64,000 bases of DNA from positions 186,001 through 250,000 of the forward strand of contig AYMW01000002.1 of the NCBI GenBank assembly GCA_000496475.1, in the 5' to 3' direction. How positions within the stretch are numbered: position 1 is the stretch's first letter; every line of letters starts with the position of its first letter. The notes below the pieces were generated by a model, which was given only the letters and a program-made list of their open reading frames with translations, searched no databases and was not told the origin of the DNA. Source of the stretch: Betaproteobacteria bacterium MOLA814. Its GTDB lineage: Bacteria > Pseudomonadota > Gammaproteobacteria > Burkholderiales > Burkholderiaceae_C. A program made the translations under genes and the position numbers. Positions 18,480 through 27,764 of this stretch are shown piece by piece.

Positions 18480-19937
18480 ATGACCAATAAATTGACACAG
18501 TGGACCATCACTCAAAGGTTGTACTTGCTCTCTAGCAGCATCATCTTATTAGTAGCAGTAGGAGTAGGGGTTGCCTACATGTCGTTACATAACGCCAAAG
18601 ACACGCTGAGCTCGATAGCCGCTATCCACGTGCCTAAAAGTGTAATTTTGTCAAATATTTTTGAAACGATCTCACTGGATGCAATCGACACTGAAGCTTA
18701 CATATCGGCAAATCTTGCTGAGCGCAACGACATTGAAGCGGCCAAACAAAAATCGGTAGCTGAAAATCTGATTCGCACCCAAAAAATTCAGGCTTTTGAA
18801 CTTATGGAAGGGTCACGGGGACTGATTGATGACGTCGCTAAAAAGCTGGATGAATTGGATGATGTAACCACCACATATTTGCGTATTGCACCATCACAAT
18901 CAACGACTGAGGAAGAATTACTAAAGGTCACTGAAGACTACAGAAACAAACGATTACTGGCCATGGGTGCAACGTTAACAATGATGAAAGCAGCACAAAC
19001 CAAAGCCCTGACCGAGACTGATAACCTAGCGCAAAACCTAAACAATGTCATTACCAGATTATTAACGACTGTTTTGGTAATTTTATTTATTGGAACGGTC
19101 ATGACCGTGGTGGTAGGTCACCGTACCTCGCGCGTACTGCTTCAAGTAGGTGATGAGTTACAAGAAGGCGCATCAACCACTTCCACCGCGGCCCAAAATA
19201 TATCGAACTTAAGTGAAGAGCTATCCGAAGGTGCCACTGAGCAAGCCGCAGCTGTAGAGGAAGTAAGCGCCTCGTTGGTTGAGCTTTCTAGCATGACCAG
19301 TTCAACAGCCGTCAATGCAAAAAAAGCATCTACGCTAGCAACTCAAGCGCGGGAGTCAGCAGCGTTAGGCTCCAACACAATGGTGAAAATGAGTCAAGCG
19401 ATGTTGGCGATCGCAACCTCTAGTTCAGAAGTCTCAAAGATAGTCAAAGGCATTGATGAAATTGCATTTCAAACCAATCTCCTGGCGCTGAATGCAGCCG
19501 TCGAAGCTGCCCGTGCTGGGGAAGCTGGCGCAGGCTTTGCTGTGGTTGCAGACGAGGTACGCTCGTTAGCGCAGCGCAGCGCAGCAGCAGCTCGGGAAAC
19601 AGCGGAAAAAATTGCTACTGCAATTGACAACAGTCAACGTGGTACCCAAAGCTGCGATGAACTAGTTGGTGTTTTGGCTGAGATTGTAGAAAAAACACGT
19701 TTAGCGGACAGCTTGGTCATTGAAATAGCAGTAGCTTCAGACCAACAGTCGAGTGGTATAGCGCAAATAAGCACAGCCCTTATACAAATGAGTGGCGTTA
19801 CACAAACCAACGCCATCGGTGCCGAAAGCTCATTGAATACATCGCAGGATATGCGCGCCCAAGCCGTTCATACGGAGCATTTGGTTCAGAATCTTTTGCA
19901 ACTTGTGACGCGAACACCCAAAATGTCGACTACCTGA
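18480..19937 (+). CDS. Methyl-accepting receptor, HAMP-less, paralogue of the preceding one
   Basis: Second chemoreceptor, 485 residues, with an AGGAG ribosome site just before its ATG. The architecture matches its neighbour: membrane helix at about 15-37, a helical periplasmic domain (4-helix-bundle type by appearance), membrane helix near [19 protein letters not shown], and the signalling coiled coil without HAMP. The hairpin tip is nearly identical ([20 protein letters not shown]). It ends soon after the coiled coil (PKMSTT) and has no CheR-binding pentapeptide. The pair looks like a tandem duplication with diverged sensor domains. Confidence 0.92.
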   Translation: MTNKLTQWTITQRLYLLSSSIILLVAVGVGVAYMSLHNAKDTLSSIAAIHVPKSVILSNIFETISLDAIDTEAYISANLAERNDIEAAKQKSVAENLIRTQKIQAFELMEGSRGLIDDVAKKLDELDDVTTTYLRIAPSQSTTEEELLKVTEDYRNKRLLAMGATLTMMKAAQTKALTETDNLAQNLNNVITRLLTTVLVILFIGTVMTVVVGHRTSRVLLQVGDELQEGASTTSTAAQNISNLSEELSEGATEQAAAVEEVSASLVELSSMTSSTAVNAKKASTLATQARESAALGSNTMVKMSQAMLAIATSSSEVSKIVKGIDEIAFQTNLLALNAAVEAARAGEAGAGFAVVADEVRSLAQRSAAAARETAEKIATAIDNSQRGTQSCDELVGVLAEIVEKTRLADSLVIEIAVASDQQSSGIAQISTALIQMSGVTQTNAIGAESSLNTSQDMRAQAVHTEHLVQNLLQLVTRTPKMSTT

Positions 19938-19945
19938 CCTTTCTC

Positions 19946-20782
19946 GTGCTCAAAGCTGCCAATTCCAACGTTACCACCTGCGATATAGGTAGTAATTTTT
20001 TTGAATTGTGTGCCGCTGTTCAAAGGACTTCGGGTCTAAGAATGGATCCGCTAAAACAATCTTTTGCTTCAACGCGTTTAAACAAACGTATGCGTGTTTT
20101 GTCTCTCAAAGACTTGGATGCTTATAGTGCATATACGTTGTTGAACCAAAACGAATTACGCTTGTGCATCGAAGCTCTGGTAACTCACCACACGCGTTTT
20201 TTTCGTGAAGATGAACATTTCGAAAAACTGAGCAGTCAACTATTGGTCGATACGGCAGGTGTGATCAAGCTTTGGTGTGCTGCTTGCTCCAGCGGCGAGG
20301 AGGCTTATACCTTGGCCATTATCTTGGATCAGTGGTCGCGCAAGGGAACAGAGAGGCGCTATGTGATACAAGCCTCGGACATCAGCGAGCAAGCAGTGTC
20401 GGTAGCCAGAGCCGGCATTTATAGACAAAGTGCGCTGGCGTTGCCACAGACAGACTGGCTTGCAAGGTATTTCCAAAAAGGAACAGGGTCTCAACTTGGA
20501 AAGTGCAGGGTAAAGGCAGAATTTCGAGCCAAGATAAACTTTCATTCGCATAATTTGTTAACACCAGCAGTAGAAAAAATTGCAAGAGACGGACCTTACG
20601 ATGTCATATTTTGTCGCAACGTACTCATTTACTTTGAAAAATCAACGCAACAGGCTGTTATCGGCAATTTGCTGTCGTGCCTCAAGCCCGGTGGTCATCT
20701 GATTGTAGGAATGGCGGAGCACGTGGACATTCAGGTACAAAAAATTACTTCTTTGGGCAGTGGCGTCTATAAAAAAATGTAA
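19946..20782 (+). CDS. cheR: CheR receptor glutamate methyltransferase
   Basis: SAM-dependent methyltransferase that methylates receptor glutamates for adaptation, 278 residues. An N-terminal helical domain ends in VTHHTRFFREDEHF. The SAM fold has motif I WCAACSSGEEAYTLA, QASDIS, and FCRNVLIYF, closing with PGGHLIVGMAEH. The start is a GTG at 19946, 8 bases after the preceding receptor. Paired with cheB, it shows that this array has a full methylation-adaptation circuit. Confidence 0.93.
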   Translation: MLKAANSNVTTCDIGSNFFELCAAVQRTSGLRMDPLKQSFASTRLNKRMRVLSLKDLDAYSAYTLLNQNELRLCIEALVTHHTRFFREDEHFEKLSSQLLVDTAGVIKLWCAACSSGEEAYTLAIILDQWSRKGTERRYVIQASDISEQAVSVARAGIYRQSALALPQTDWLARYFQKGTGSQLGKCRVKAEFRAKINFHSHNLLTPAVEKIARDGPYDVIFCRNVLIYFEKSTQQAVIGNLLSCLKPGGHLIVGMAEHVDIQVQKITSLGSGVYKKM

Positions 20783-20801
20783 TTCCAGCAAAAAAATTAT
20801 T

Positions 20802-21941
20802 ATGAGGCCTTTTAAAAAAATTACAGTTCTCGTCATAGATGATTCAGCACTTGTTCGCCGCACAATTTCAGATGCGCTGAATGCTGACGATGATATCGAG
20901 GTGGTAGGTGTTGCCAGTGACCCTTTTATCGCTAGAGAAAAAATTCTTAGTCTGAACCCAGACGTGCTGACGTTAGACATAGAGATGCCGCGTATGGACG
21001 GTTTAACTTTTTTAAAGATCTTGGCAAAGCACCACCCTATGCCTGTGCTTGTGGTGAGCTCCTTGACTGAAGAGGGGTCTGAAACGGCTATGCAGTGCAT
21101 GGAGGCCGGAGCCTCTGAGGTGCTGTCTAAGCCTGACGGCAGTATGTCTGTTGGAGCCCTAAGCGCGCAACTAGCGCATCATGTTAAGGCCGTCTACGCG
21201 GCAGAACGAAGGGAGAAAGCGCTAACAGCCCAACCGCACAACACCAACGTTCACGTTGCAACCTCTTCGAAAACTCTTAACAAACATGGCGACGATAAAC
21301 AACATGCCGTTTCTACCGTCGGTCGTACTTCCGAAGTCCGCATTACATCAAAGCTCAACGACAAGCGATTATTGGTGATAGGGTCCTCAACTGGGGGGGT
21401 TAAAGCTCTGACATGTGTCATCCCATCGTTACCTAAAAATTGCCCACCTACCGTTGTAGTTCAACACATACCCTCACACTTTTCAAAGGTGTTGGCACAA
21501 CGTTTAAACGATATGTCGCAGGTCAACGTGCGTGAGGCTGAAGACGGCGAGGTTCTAACAGAAGGTGTGTGCTTAATTGCACCCGGTGGCTTTCACATCG
21601 CTGTGTTGAATACGCCTAAAGGCTACCAAGTGCGACTCACACAAACACCACCCATTCATTTTTGCAGACCTGCTGTCGACGTTTTATTTACGTCTGCAGC
21701 AAAAGCAGCAGGATCGCAAACTACGGCTGTGTTGTTAACAGGTATGGGGAGCGACGGTGCACAAGGAATGCTCAATGTCATGACAGCTGGTGGCGACACA
21801 ATTGCAGAAGATGAAAGCACCTGCGTTGTGTATGGCATGCCGCGCGCAGCCGGCTTACTTAACGCAGTAAAGACCAAGCTGCCTTTGCCACATATCGCGC
21901 ACGGCATCGCCAAGTCACTTAATCAGCTGGCGGTTTATTGA
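20802..21941 (+). CDS. cheB: CheB receptor methylesterase / glutamine deamidase
   Basis: Two-domain adaptation enzyme of 379 residues. The receiver domain has VLVIDDSALVRRTIS with the phospho-acceptor Asp in LTLDIEMPRMDG and VLSKP. A variable linker of about 60 residues leads to the methylesterase with the triad Ser in IGSSTGGVKAL, His in VVQHIPSHFS and Asp in GMGSDGAQGM. I chose the ATG at 20802 (MRPFKKITVLVID) over a GTG at 20760 inside cheR. It is spaced 19 bases from cheR and 18 from the cyclase. CheA phosphorylates CheB directly in known systems. Confidence 0.94.
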   Translation: MRPFKKITVLVIDDSALVRRTISDALNADDDIEVVGVASDPFIAREKILSLNPDVLTLDIEMPRMDGLTFLKILAKHHPMPVLVVSSLTEEGSETAMQCMEAGASEVLSKPDGSMSVGALSAQLAHHVKAVYAAERREKALTAQPHNTNVHVATSSKTLNKHGDDKQHAVSTVGRTSEVRITSKLNDKRLLVIGSSTGGVKALTCVIPSLPKNCPPTVVVQHIPSHFSKVLAQRLNDMSQVNVREAEDGEVLTEGVCLIAPGGFHIAVLNTPKGYQVRLTQTPPIHFCRPAVDVLFTSAAKAAGSQTTAVLLTGMGSDGAQGMLNVMTAGGDTIAEDESTCVVYGMPRAAGLLNAVKTKLPLPHIAHGIAKSLNQLAVY

Positions 21942-21959
21942 TATGGACGGCAATTTGAT

Positions 21960-23126
21960 ATGAAGCCTAACCTAGAAGTAAACAGCATTGACTTTGACAG
22001 TTTTTGGCTTCACGGCGTTAATTCAGCGGATGAGGTGTCGCAACTAACAGCAACAGAAATAACCAAGCGAGCACACATCTTGGTGGTAGACGACAGCAGC
22101 ACTATGCGAGCCGCGTTGGTGCACGAACTAGCTGGTTTGGGCTACACACACATTTCACAAGTACATGATGGCCAAAGTGCATTGGACTTACTGAACAACA
22201 ACGTAGTAGATTTGGTGTTACTCGATATTGAAATGCCTGGTATTTCGGGTATGGATGTATTGACTACGATGAAGTCTGGTAAGAAGCTCTCACCGGTTCC
22301 AGTCATAGTCATATCAGGCATCCTTGACGAAGATAAAGTGATGAAGTGTATCGAGCTGGGAGCAGAGGACTTTTTATCAAAGCCTTTCAATCCAACTTTG
22401 CTAAAGGCACGGGTGTCGTCGAGTATTGAAAAAAAACTATTACGCGACTTAGAACTTAAACATGTTGAAGAGATGCGAAAAGAACAAGAGCAATTAGCGC
22501 TAGAAAAAGACAAGTCTGATCGCTTGCTTCTCAATATATTGCCAGCACTGATTGCTCATGAACTAAAAACAAACACCAGCGAAATCTCTCAGGCACACGA
22601 TGAGGTCACTGTGTTGTTTTCAGACTTGGTAGGCTTTACTTCGTTTTCTCGCTCAGTGAGTGCAAGCGAACTGGTGCATATGCTGAACCGAGTGTTTAGC
22701 GCGTTTGACGATTTGGCTTTTCACCTAAAGCTGGAAAAAATTAAAACAATTGGTGACGCCTATATGCTGGTTGGCGGCTTGCCCATTGCCAGGCCTGACC
22801 ACGCGCAAGCCTGCATTCAAATGGGGTTGGGCATGATCACAGCGTTAGAGGTTGTCAACAAGTCATTGGGCTGCAGCCTGCAAATGCGCATAGGCATGCA
22901 TTCAGGCCCAGTGGCGGCGGGTGTCATTGGCAAAAGAAAGTTTGCTTACGACATATGGGGTGACACCGTCAATACGGCCAGCCGCATGGAGTCAACTGGA
23001 CAAGCTGGCTGTATCCAGGTGTCGCAAAGCACTTACGAGTTCGCCCGCGGGTGCTTTCACTTCGAGCCAACTGGTGGCGTCGATTGCAAAGGTATTGGTT
23101 TGATGCCCAGCTATCTGGTGTCATAA
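21960..23126 (+). CDS. Response regulator fused to a class III adenylate cyclase
   Basis: Likely output enzyme of the chemosensory array, 388 residues. The receiver domain (about 37-150) has acidic Asp44/Asp45, phospho-acceptor Asp89 and Lys141. A coiled segment (155-190) leads to the cyclase transducer LLLNILPALIAHELK, then the class III cyclase domain. Metal ligands are Asp222 (LFSDLVGFT) and Asp266 (TIGDAYM). The substrate-choice residues are Lys262 and Asp331 (AYDIWGDTVN), the adenylate pair rather than the Glu/Cys pair of guanylate cyclases. Transition-state Asn338 and Arg342 are present. It is predicted to make cAMP in the cytoplasm under control of CheA phosphorylation. The last gene of the tight che operon. 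Confidence 0.93.
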   Translation: MKPNLEVNSIDFDSFWLHGVNSADEVSQLTATEITKRAHILVVDDSSTMRAALVHELAGLGYTHISQVHDGQSALDLLNNNVVDLVLLDIEMPGISGMDVLTTMKSGKKLSPVPVIVISGILDEDKVMKCIELGAEDFLSKPFNPTLLKARVSSSIEKKLLRDLELKHVEEMRKEQEQLALEKDKSDRLLLNILPALIAHELKTNTSEISQAHDEVTVLFSDLVGFTSFSRSVSASELVHMLNRVFSAFDDLAFHLKLEKIKTIGDAYMLVGGLPIARPDHAQACIQMGLGMITALEVVNKSLGCSLQMRIGMHSGPVAAGVIGKRKFAYDIWGDTVNTASRMESTGQAGCIQVSQSTYEFARGCFHFEPTGGVDCKGIGLMPSYLVS

Positions 23127-23245
23127 ACAGGTCGATACGCAGCTTATAGCTACAGAAAATTCAATACATATGAACTGGTTGTGGTTAGGTCTAGGCCCGG
23201 CTTTATGGGGTACCGCTGCACATTTACAACAGATGAGGGGACATA

Positions 23246-24199
23246 ATGCAAGTGCACTATCAAGCATGTGCACTCCTTGAGACATTACCGCCACAACTTA
23301 CCAAACCAATGAGCAGTGACTTAATCAAAAAAGCCTGCTGTAAAGGCGCAATCATGGCCAAAGACCTCACAATTAACATGGCTCAGGTGAGCCATGCTTT
23401 GAACGAACTACATGAATCGTGGCGCAGCCAGACTTGGGCTGGTCTGCCTACAGTCGTTGGCAATTGTTTAAGTACCTTGGGCTACACACACGCCTGGGCG
23501 CAACAGCAACGTGGCGTGGTAAGTCGCTTCATGAACGCACTGCATACCTTGGCCGAAGATGTTGAATGCATAGGCTTAGACATGCAAGAGCGCGGGGTAG
23601 AACCGGCTTACCACCACCGCAAACATATGGCACAAGTGGTCACCAGCATGACAGCGCTCTTGTTGGCCAGACGTAACAACAACACATTGAACAACCAACA
23701 AATGTGTCAAGAATTGTCACTGGTTGTGTGTGCCTTAGGCCACGATGTGCTGCACGATGGACAGCGCAACAAGTCGCGGCGGGAAGCTGAAATTCGTTCA
23801 GCGAGTTATGTCACGTCCATGATGAAGGTGGCCGGTCTTGGCACCTACTGGCGCACCCGTGTAGCCACCATCATAGAGCTGACTGACCCTGTTGACAGCG
23901 TCACCAATCACGCTGTGCACGCTAACAACCGTGACCTAAAAGACTTGATGGTGTGCTGCGTTCTAACCAATGAGGCAGATATCTTAGCCAGCACATTACC
24001 AGACTTAGGTGCTGGGCTGACCGAAGAGCTGGCTGCAGAGTGGGATCAATACTATCCTAAAGAGTCACAGGGCTTGCGCTCCAACGACGGGCGAATTTTC
24101 TTTTTAAAACGACTCGCTTTGTTTTCAAGCACCGCGTCGCACCGCTTGGGACTGCCCGCTATTCGTCACCAACAGCTTGTTGCATTGGGTGCAGCTTAA
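23246..24199 (+). CDS. Class I (eukaryote-type) cyclic-nucleotide phosphodiesterase-like HD protein
   Basis: A 317-residue protein whose second half matches the PDEase_I fold. YHHRKHMAQVV gives the acid His123 and metal ligand His127. GHDVLHDG gives His166, Asp167 and His170, close to the HD-x-x-H-x-G signature of class I phosphodiesterases. TNEADILAS supplies the final metal ligand Asp245, and IIELTDP fits the helix before it. The first 100 residues are not recognised. GAGGGG lies 5 bases before the ATG at 23246, fixing the start. It follows the adenylate cyclase after 119 bases and precedes map by 41. It is predicted to hydrolyse cAMP; the family call rests on motifs read by eye. Confidence 0.72.
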   Translation: MQVHYQACALLETLPPQLTKPMSSDLIKKACCKGAIMAKDLTINMAQVSHALNELHESWRSQTWAGLPTVVGNCLSTLGYTHAWAQQQRGVVSRFMNALHTLAEDVECIGLDMQERGVEPAYHHRKHMAQVVTSMTALLLARRNNNTLNNQQMCQELSLVVCALGHDVLHDGQRNKSRREAEIRSASYVTSMMKVAGLGTYWRTRVATIIELTDPVDSVTNHAVHANNRDLKDLMVCCVLTNEADILASTLPDLGAGLTEELAAEWDQYYPKESQGLRSNDGRIFFLKRLALFSSTASHRLGLPAIRHQQLVALGAA

Positions 24200-24240
24200 C
24201 TGACATCTGCAAGCCTATCTAGTCGGTGCGATAATTTCAC

Positions 24241-25050
24241 ATGCCTATAACTTACAAAACTGAACAAGACGCAGCGGGTATGCGCATCGCCGGGCAATTG
24301 GCCTCGGAAGTGTTGGATTTTTTAACACCACACGTACAGGTTGGTGTGACAACCGATCAACTCGATGCCTTGGCACATGACTATATTGTGAATGTGCAGC
24401 AAGCCATTCCTGCACCTCTGAACTATGCACCCGGCGGCTATTCGCCCTATCCCAAGTCAATTTGCACATCGGTCAACCACACCATTTGTCACGGTATTCC
24501 CAATGACAAGGCGCTCAAAAAGGGCGATATCATCAACATAGACATCACCGTTATCAAAGACGGCTGGCATGGCGATACCAGCCGTATGTTTATGGTCGGT
24601 GAAGCCTCGATAGCGGCAAAACGCCTATGCGCAGTGACTTATGACGCCATGTGGAAAGGTATCGCCATGGTCAAGCCAGGCATTCGCTTAGGCGATATAG
24701 GCCATGCCATACAAACCTTTGCTCAAGGCTTGGGCTTCAGTGTGGTGCGTGAGTTTTGTGGCCACGGCATAGGCAAAGGATTTCACGAGGACCCACAAAT
24801 ACTGCACTATGGCTCGCCAGGTACTGGCGAAGAGATCAAGGCCGGCATGGTCTTCACCATAGAGCCGATGATCAACGCAGGCAAACGCGACATCAAAGAA
24901 ATGCCAGACGGCTGGACCATTGTGACCAAAGACCACTCTCTGTCCGCGCAGTGGGAGCACACGGTACTGGTGACACCCACTGGCTACGAGGTGCTGACCT
25001 TGTCTACAGGTTCACCCGCGGTACCAAGCTTCGTCAGCGCCAGCGCTTAA
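24241..25050 (+). CDS. map: Methionine aminopeptidase, type I
   Basis: Removes the initiator methionine from nascent proteins. The 269-residue pita-bread fold carries the five metal ligands Asp101, Asp112, His175, Glu208 and Glu239, plus NHTICHGIPND and FCGHGIGKGFHEDPQ. It has no N-terminal zinc-finger extension, so it is type Ia. glnD starts 4 bases after the stop, so the two are almost certainly co-transcribed. The upstream phosphodiesterase-like gene may share the transcript. Confidence 0.96.
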   Translation: MPITYKTEQDAAGMRIAGQLASEVLDFLTPHVQVGVTTDQLDALAHDYIVNVQQAIPAPLNYAPGGYSPYPKSICTSVNHTICHGIPNDKALKKGDIINIDITVIKDGWHGDTSRMFMVGEASIAAKRLCAVTYDAMWKGIAMVKPGIRLGDIGHAIQTFAQGLGFSVVREFCGHGIGKGFHEDPQILHYGSPGTGEEIKAGMVFTIEPMINAGKRDIKEMPDGWTIVTKDHSLSAQWEHTVLVTPTGYEVLTLSTGSPAVPSFVSASA

Positions 25051-25053
25051 GGC

Positions 25054-27717
25054 ATGCCTGTAGCTGCCCTGTCCCCTGCACAAGACGAGCTGGGCGCTCT
25101 CAAAGACCAGCACAGAGCTGGGAAAACAGCTACGCTGACACAACTGCTTAATCCTGCGATGCAACCACGCAGCGTCAAAGGCGTGTTGAGAGCCCTGTCC
25201 AAACATACTGACACCACACTGCGCGCTGTATGGAAGCTGTCGCTGATGCCGGCTTCGGCCACAATGGTGGCCGTGGGTGGTTACGGGCGGGCTGAGCTGT
25301 TTCCCGGCTCGGATGTAGACGTATTGGTGTTACTGACCGAAGGTCAACCGCCTGAGTCAAACCCGCTGCTGCGTCAGGCGATAGAACGATTCATCAGCAA
25401 TTGCTGGGATGTTGGTTTGGAAATTGGTGCGAGTGTGCGTCAACCCCATGAGTGCGTTAAAGAAGCTGCCAACGACGTCACAGTCCAAACCTCGCTGTTG
25501 GAGTCACGCTGGTTGGCTGGCTCAAAAATGGCGCTGCCAGCGCTGATGCAGTCTGTGTTGGCAGCCCTGCGTCCAGTTGAATTTTTCACCGCAAAGACCC
25601 TGGAAATGCGACAACGCCACCAGCGTTTTGAAAGCACACCTTATTCACTAGAGCCCAACTGCAAAGAATCGCCTGGTGGCTTACGCGACCTGCAAGTGAT
25701 TACCTGGGTTGCGAGAGCCGCTGGCTTTGGCAATAGCTGGGACGACATGGCCGCCAATGGCTTAATCACGGACTTGGAGTTGGGTCAACTCAAAACCAAC
25801 GAAGCGCTGTTAAGTCTCATACGTGCCCGGCTACACGTCTTGTCAAAACGACGCGAAGACCGTTTGGTATTTGACCTTCAAACATCGGTTGCAGAGAGCT
25901 TTGGCTACAAAGGTAGTGTTGGCACCGACGGACACAGTCGCTCGGCTCGTAAAGCCAGTGAAGCCCTCATGAAGCGCTACTACTGGGCGGCCAAGGCTGT
26001 TACGCAGCTCAATCAAATCGTTTTGCTCAACATTGAAGAAGCCTTGCGTGCACGCGAAGTTGAAGCCCCTGTGGCAATGCGCCCTATCAACGAACGGTTT
26101 TTTGATAGAGGTGGCCTGATTGAAGTGGTCGACGATGGCCTGTACTTGCGTGAACCTCAAGCCATTTTAGAAACGTTTTTGTTGTATCAAAATACGGTAA
26201 GCATCACGGGTTTATCTGCTAGAACGCTGCGTGCTTTGTACAGTGCGCGTCCTATCATGAACGCCAAGTACCGCAGCGATCCAGTCAACCACGCCACTTT
26301 TATGTCGATATTGCGTCACCCGGAGGGCATCACGCACGCCCTGCGCCTGATGAACCAGACGTCTGTGTTGGGACGCTACTTATGGGTATTTCGCAACATT
26401 GTTGGACAAATGCAGCATGACCTGTTTCATGTCTACACAGTTGATACGCACACGCTGATGGTGCTGCGCAATGTACGCCGCTTTTTCATTGCCGACCACT
26501 CTCACGAATACCCATTTTGCTCACAACTGGCTGCTGGCTGGGACAAACCATGGATTTTTTATGTAGCGGCTATTTTTCATGACATTGCAAAAGGCCGCGG
26601 TGGTGACCACTCGGTGCTTGGCGCCAAAGACGTTCGGGTGTTTTGTAAACAGCACAGCATTGGCGGCGAAGATCTCAAGCTGATTGAGTTTATTGTGGCC
26701 AATCATTTGCTGATGAGCCATGTGGCCCAAAAGCAAGACACCACAGACCCAGATGTGGTTGCCAACTTTACCAAGCGCGTGGGCAACGAGCGCTATTTGA
26801 CCGCGCTGTATTTGTTTACGGTGGCCGACATCCGCGGCACCTCACCCAAAGTTTGGAACGGTTGGAAAGCCAAGTTGCTTGAGGATTTATTCAATATCGG
26901 CATGCGTATTTTAGGTGATCAAGAGGTAAAGGCTGATGCGATTGTCGACGCCCGAAAACGCGAGGCGCTGTCAACACTGGCCTTGCACGCAACCCCTTAC
27001 ATGGCGCATAAAAAGCTGTGGGACCAACTCGATCTGAGCTACTTTATGCGCCACGACGGTGACGATATCGCTTGGCATACTAGGCATTTGTCTAAAGCCT
27101 TGGCGCTGCCCTCATCTGATATGAGCCAATCGTGTTTGGTACGGGCCAGACGATCACAAGTCAATGACGGCTTACAGGTCATGGTATTTGCCCCCGATCA
27201 AACAGATTTATTTGCCAGAATTTGTGGCTACTTTGACAAAACCGGTTTTAGCATTTTGGACGCCCGTATTCACAATACAAAGTCTGGCAACGCACTAGAT
27301 ACCTTTCAAGTCACCAGCCCGCATGTTGCAGAGCAGCACCGCGAGTACGTTGGCATGATTGAGGCCGAACTAAGCGCTTTGATCAATAAAAAAAACACAC
27401 TGCCTCAAGCGCATATGGGCCGACTGTCTAGACGTGTGAAAAGCTTTCCAATGCCAGCTCGCGTTGATTTGCGCCCAGACGACAAAGCGCAGCATTGGTT
27501 ACTGACCATCTCTGCAAGCGACCGTACTGGTTTGCTGTACGGTGTGGCGCGCACATTGGCTTTGCACAGCGTGAGTGTGGAGTTGTCAAAAATCACGACC
27601 CTAGGTGAGCGTGTTGAGGACACTTTTTTGGTCAGCGGTGAGGCACTGCTGAGTCAAAAATCTCGCATTGCATTAGAAACAGAACTGCTAAACGTGTTGA
27701 ACGAATCGCCTACGTGA
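25054..27717 (+). CDS. glnD: PII uridylyltransferase / uridylyl-removing enzyme
   Basis: Nitrogen-status sensor that uridylylates and de-uridylylates PII proteins, 887 residues. The nucleotidyltransferase domain has GGYGRAELFPGSDVDVLVL (residues 75-93, catalytic aspartates 87 and 89). The central region contains GLRDLQVITWVAR. The HD hydrolase domain reads AAIFHDIAKGRGGDHS. Two C-terminal ACT domains follow (QVMVFAPDQTDLFARICGYF; TISASDRTGLLYGVARTLA). Full length for the family. It is coupled to map and ends convergent with def. Confidence 0.96.
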   Translation: MPVAALSPAQDELGALKDQHRAGKTATLTQLLNPAMQPRSVKGVLRALSKHTDTTLRAVWKLSLMPASATMVAVGGYGRAELFPGSDVDVLVLLTEGQPPESNPLLRQAIERFISNCWDVGLEIGASVRQPHECVKEAANDVTVQTSLLESRWLAGSKMALPALMQSVLAALRPVEFFTAKTLEMRQRHQRFESTPYSLEPNCKESPGGLRDLQVITWVARAAGFGNSWDDMAANGLITDLELGQLKTNEALLSLIRARLHVLSKRREDRLVFDLQTSVAESFGYKGSVGTDGHSRSARKASEALMKRYYWAAKAVTQLNQIVLLNIEEALRAREVEAPVAMRPINERFFDRGGLIEVVDDGLYLREPQAILETFLLYQNTVSITGLSARTLRALYSARPIMNAKYRSDPVNHATFMSILRHPEGITHALRLMNQTSVLGRYLWVFRNIVGQMQHDLFHVYTVDTHTLMVLRNVRRFFIADHSHEYPFCSQLAAGWDKPWIFYVAAIFHDIAKGRGGDHSVLGAKDVRVFCKQHSIGGEDLKLIEFIVANHLLMSHVAQKQDTTDPDVVANFTKRVGNERYLTALYLFTVADIRGTSPKVWNGWKAKLLEDLFNIGMRILGDQEVKADAIVDARKREALSTLALHATPYMAHKKLWDQLDLSYFMRHDGDDIAWHTRHLSKALALPSSDMSQSCLVRARRSQVNDGLQVMVFAPDQTDLFARICGYFDKTGFSILDARIHNTKSGNALDTFQVTSPHVAEQHREYVGMIEAELSALINKKNTLPQAHMGRLSRRVKSFPMPARVDLRPDDKAQHWLLTISASDRTGLLYGVARTLALHSVSVELSKITTLGERVEDTFLVSGEALLSQKSRIALETELLNVLNESPT

Positions 27718-27764
27718 TCTTATGAATGCGTGCAACGTGCGCTGTTGGCCCAAGCACAATAAAC

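Noticed and set aside
21960-23126. Guanylate rather than adenylate cyclase
   Set aside because: The substrate-choice residues are Lys and Asp, not Glu and Cys.
23170-23280. 36-codon ORF (MNWLWLGLGPALWGTAAH...) overlapping the start of the phosphodiesterase-like gene
   Set aside because: No Shine-Dalgarno before its ATG and no supporting features; the hydrophobic start is suggestive, but there is not enough to call a gene or leader peptide.
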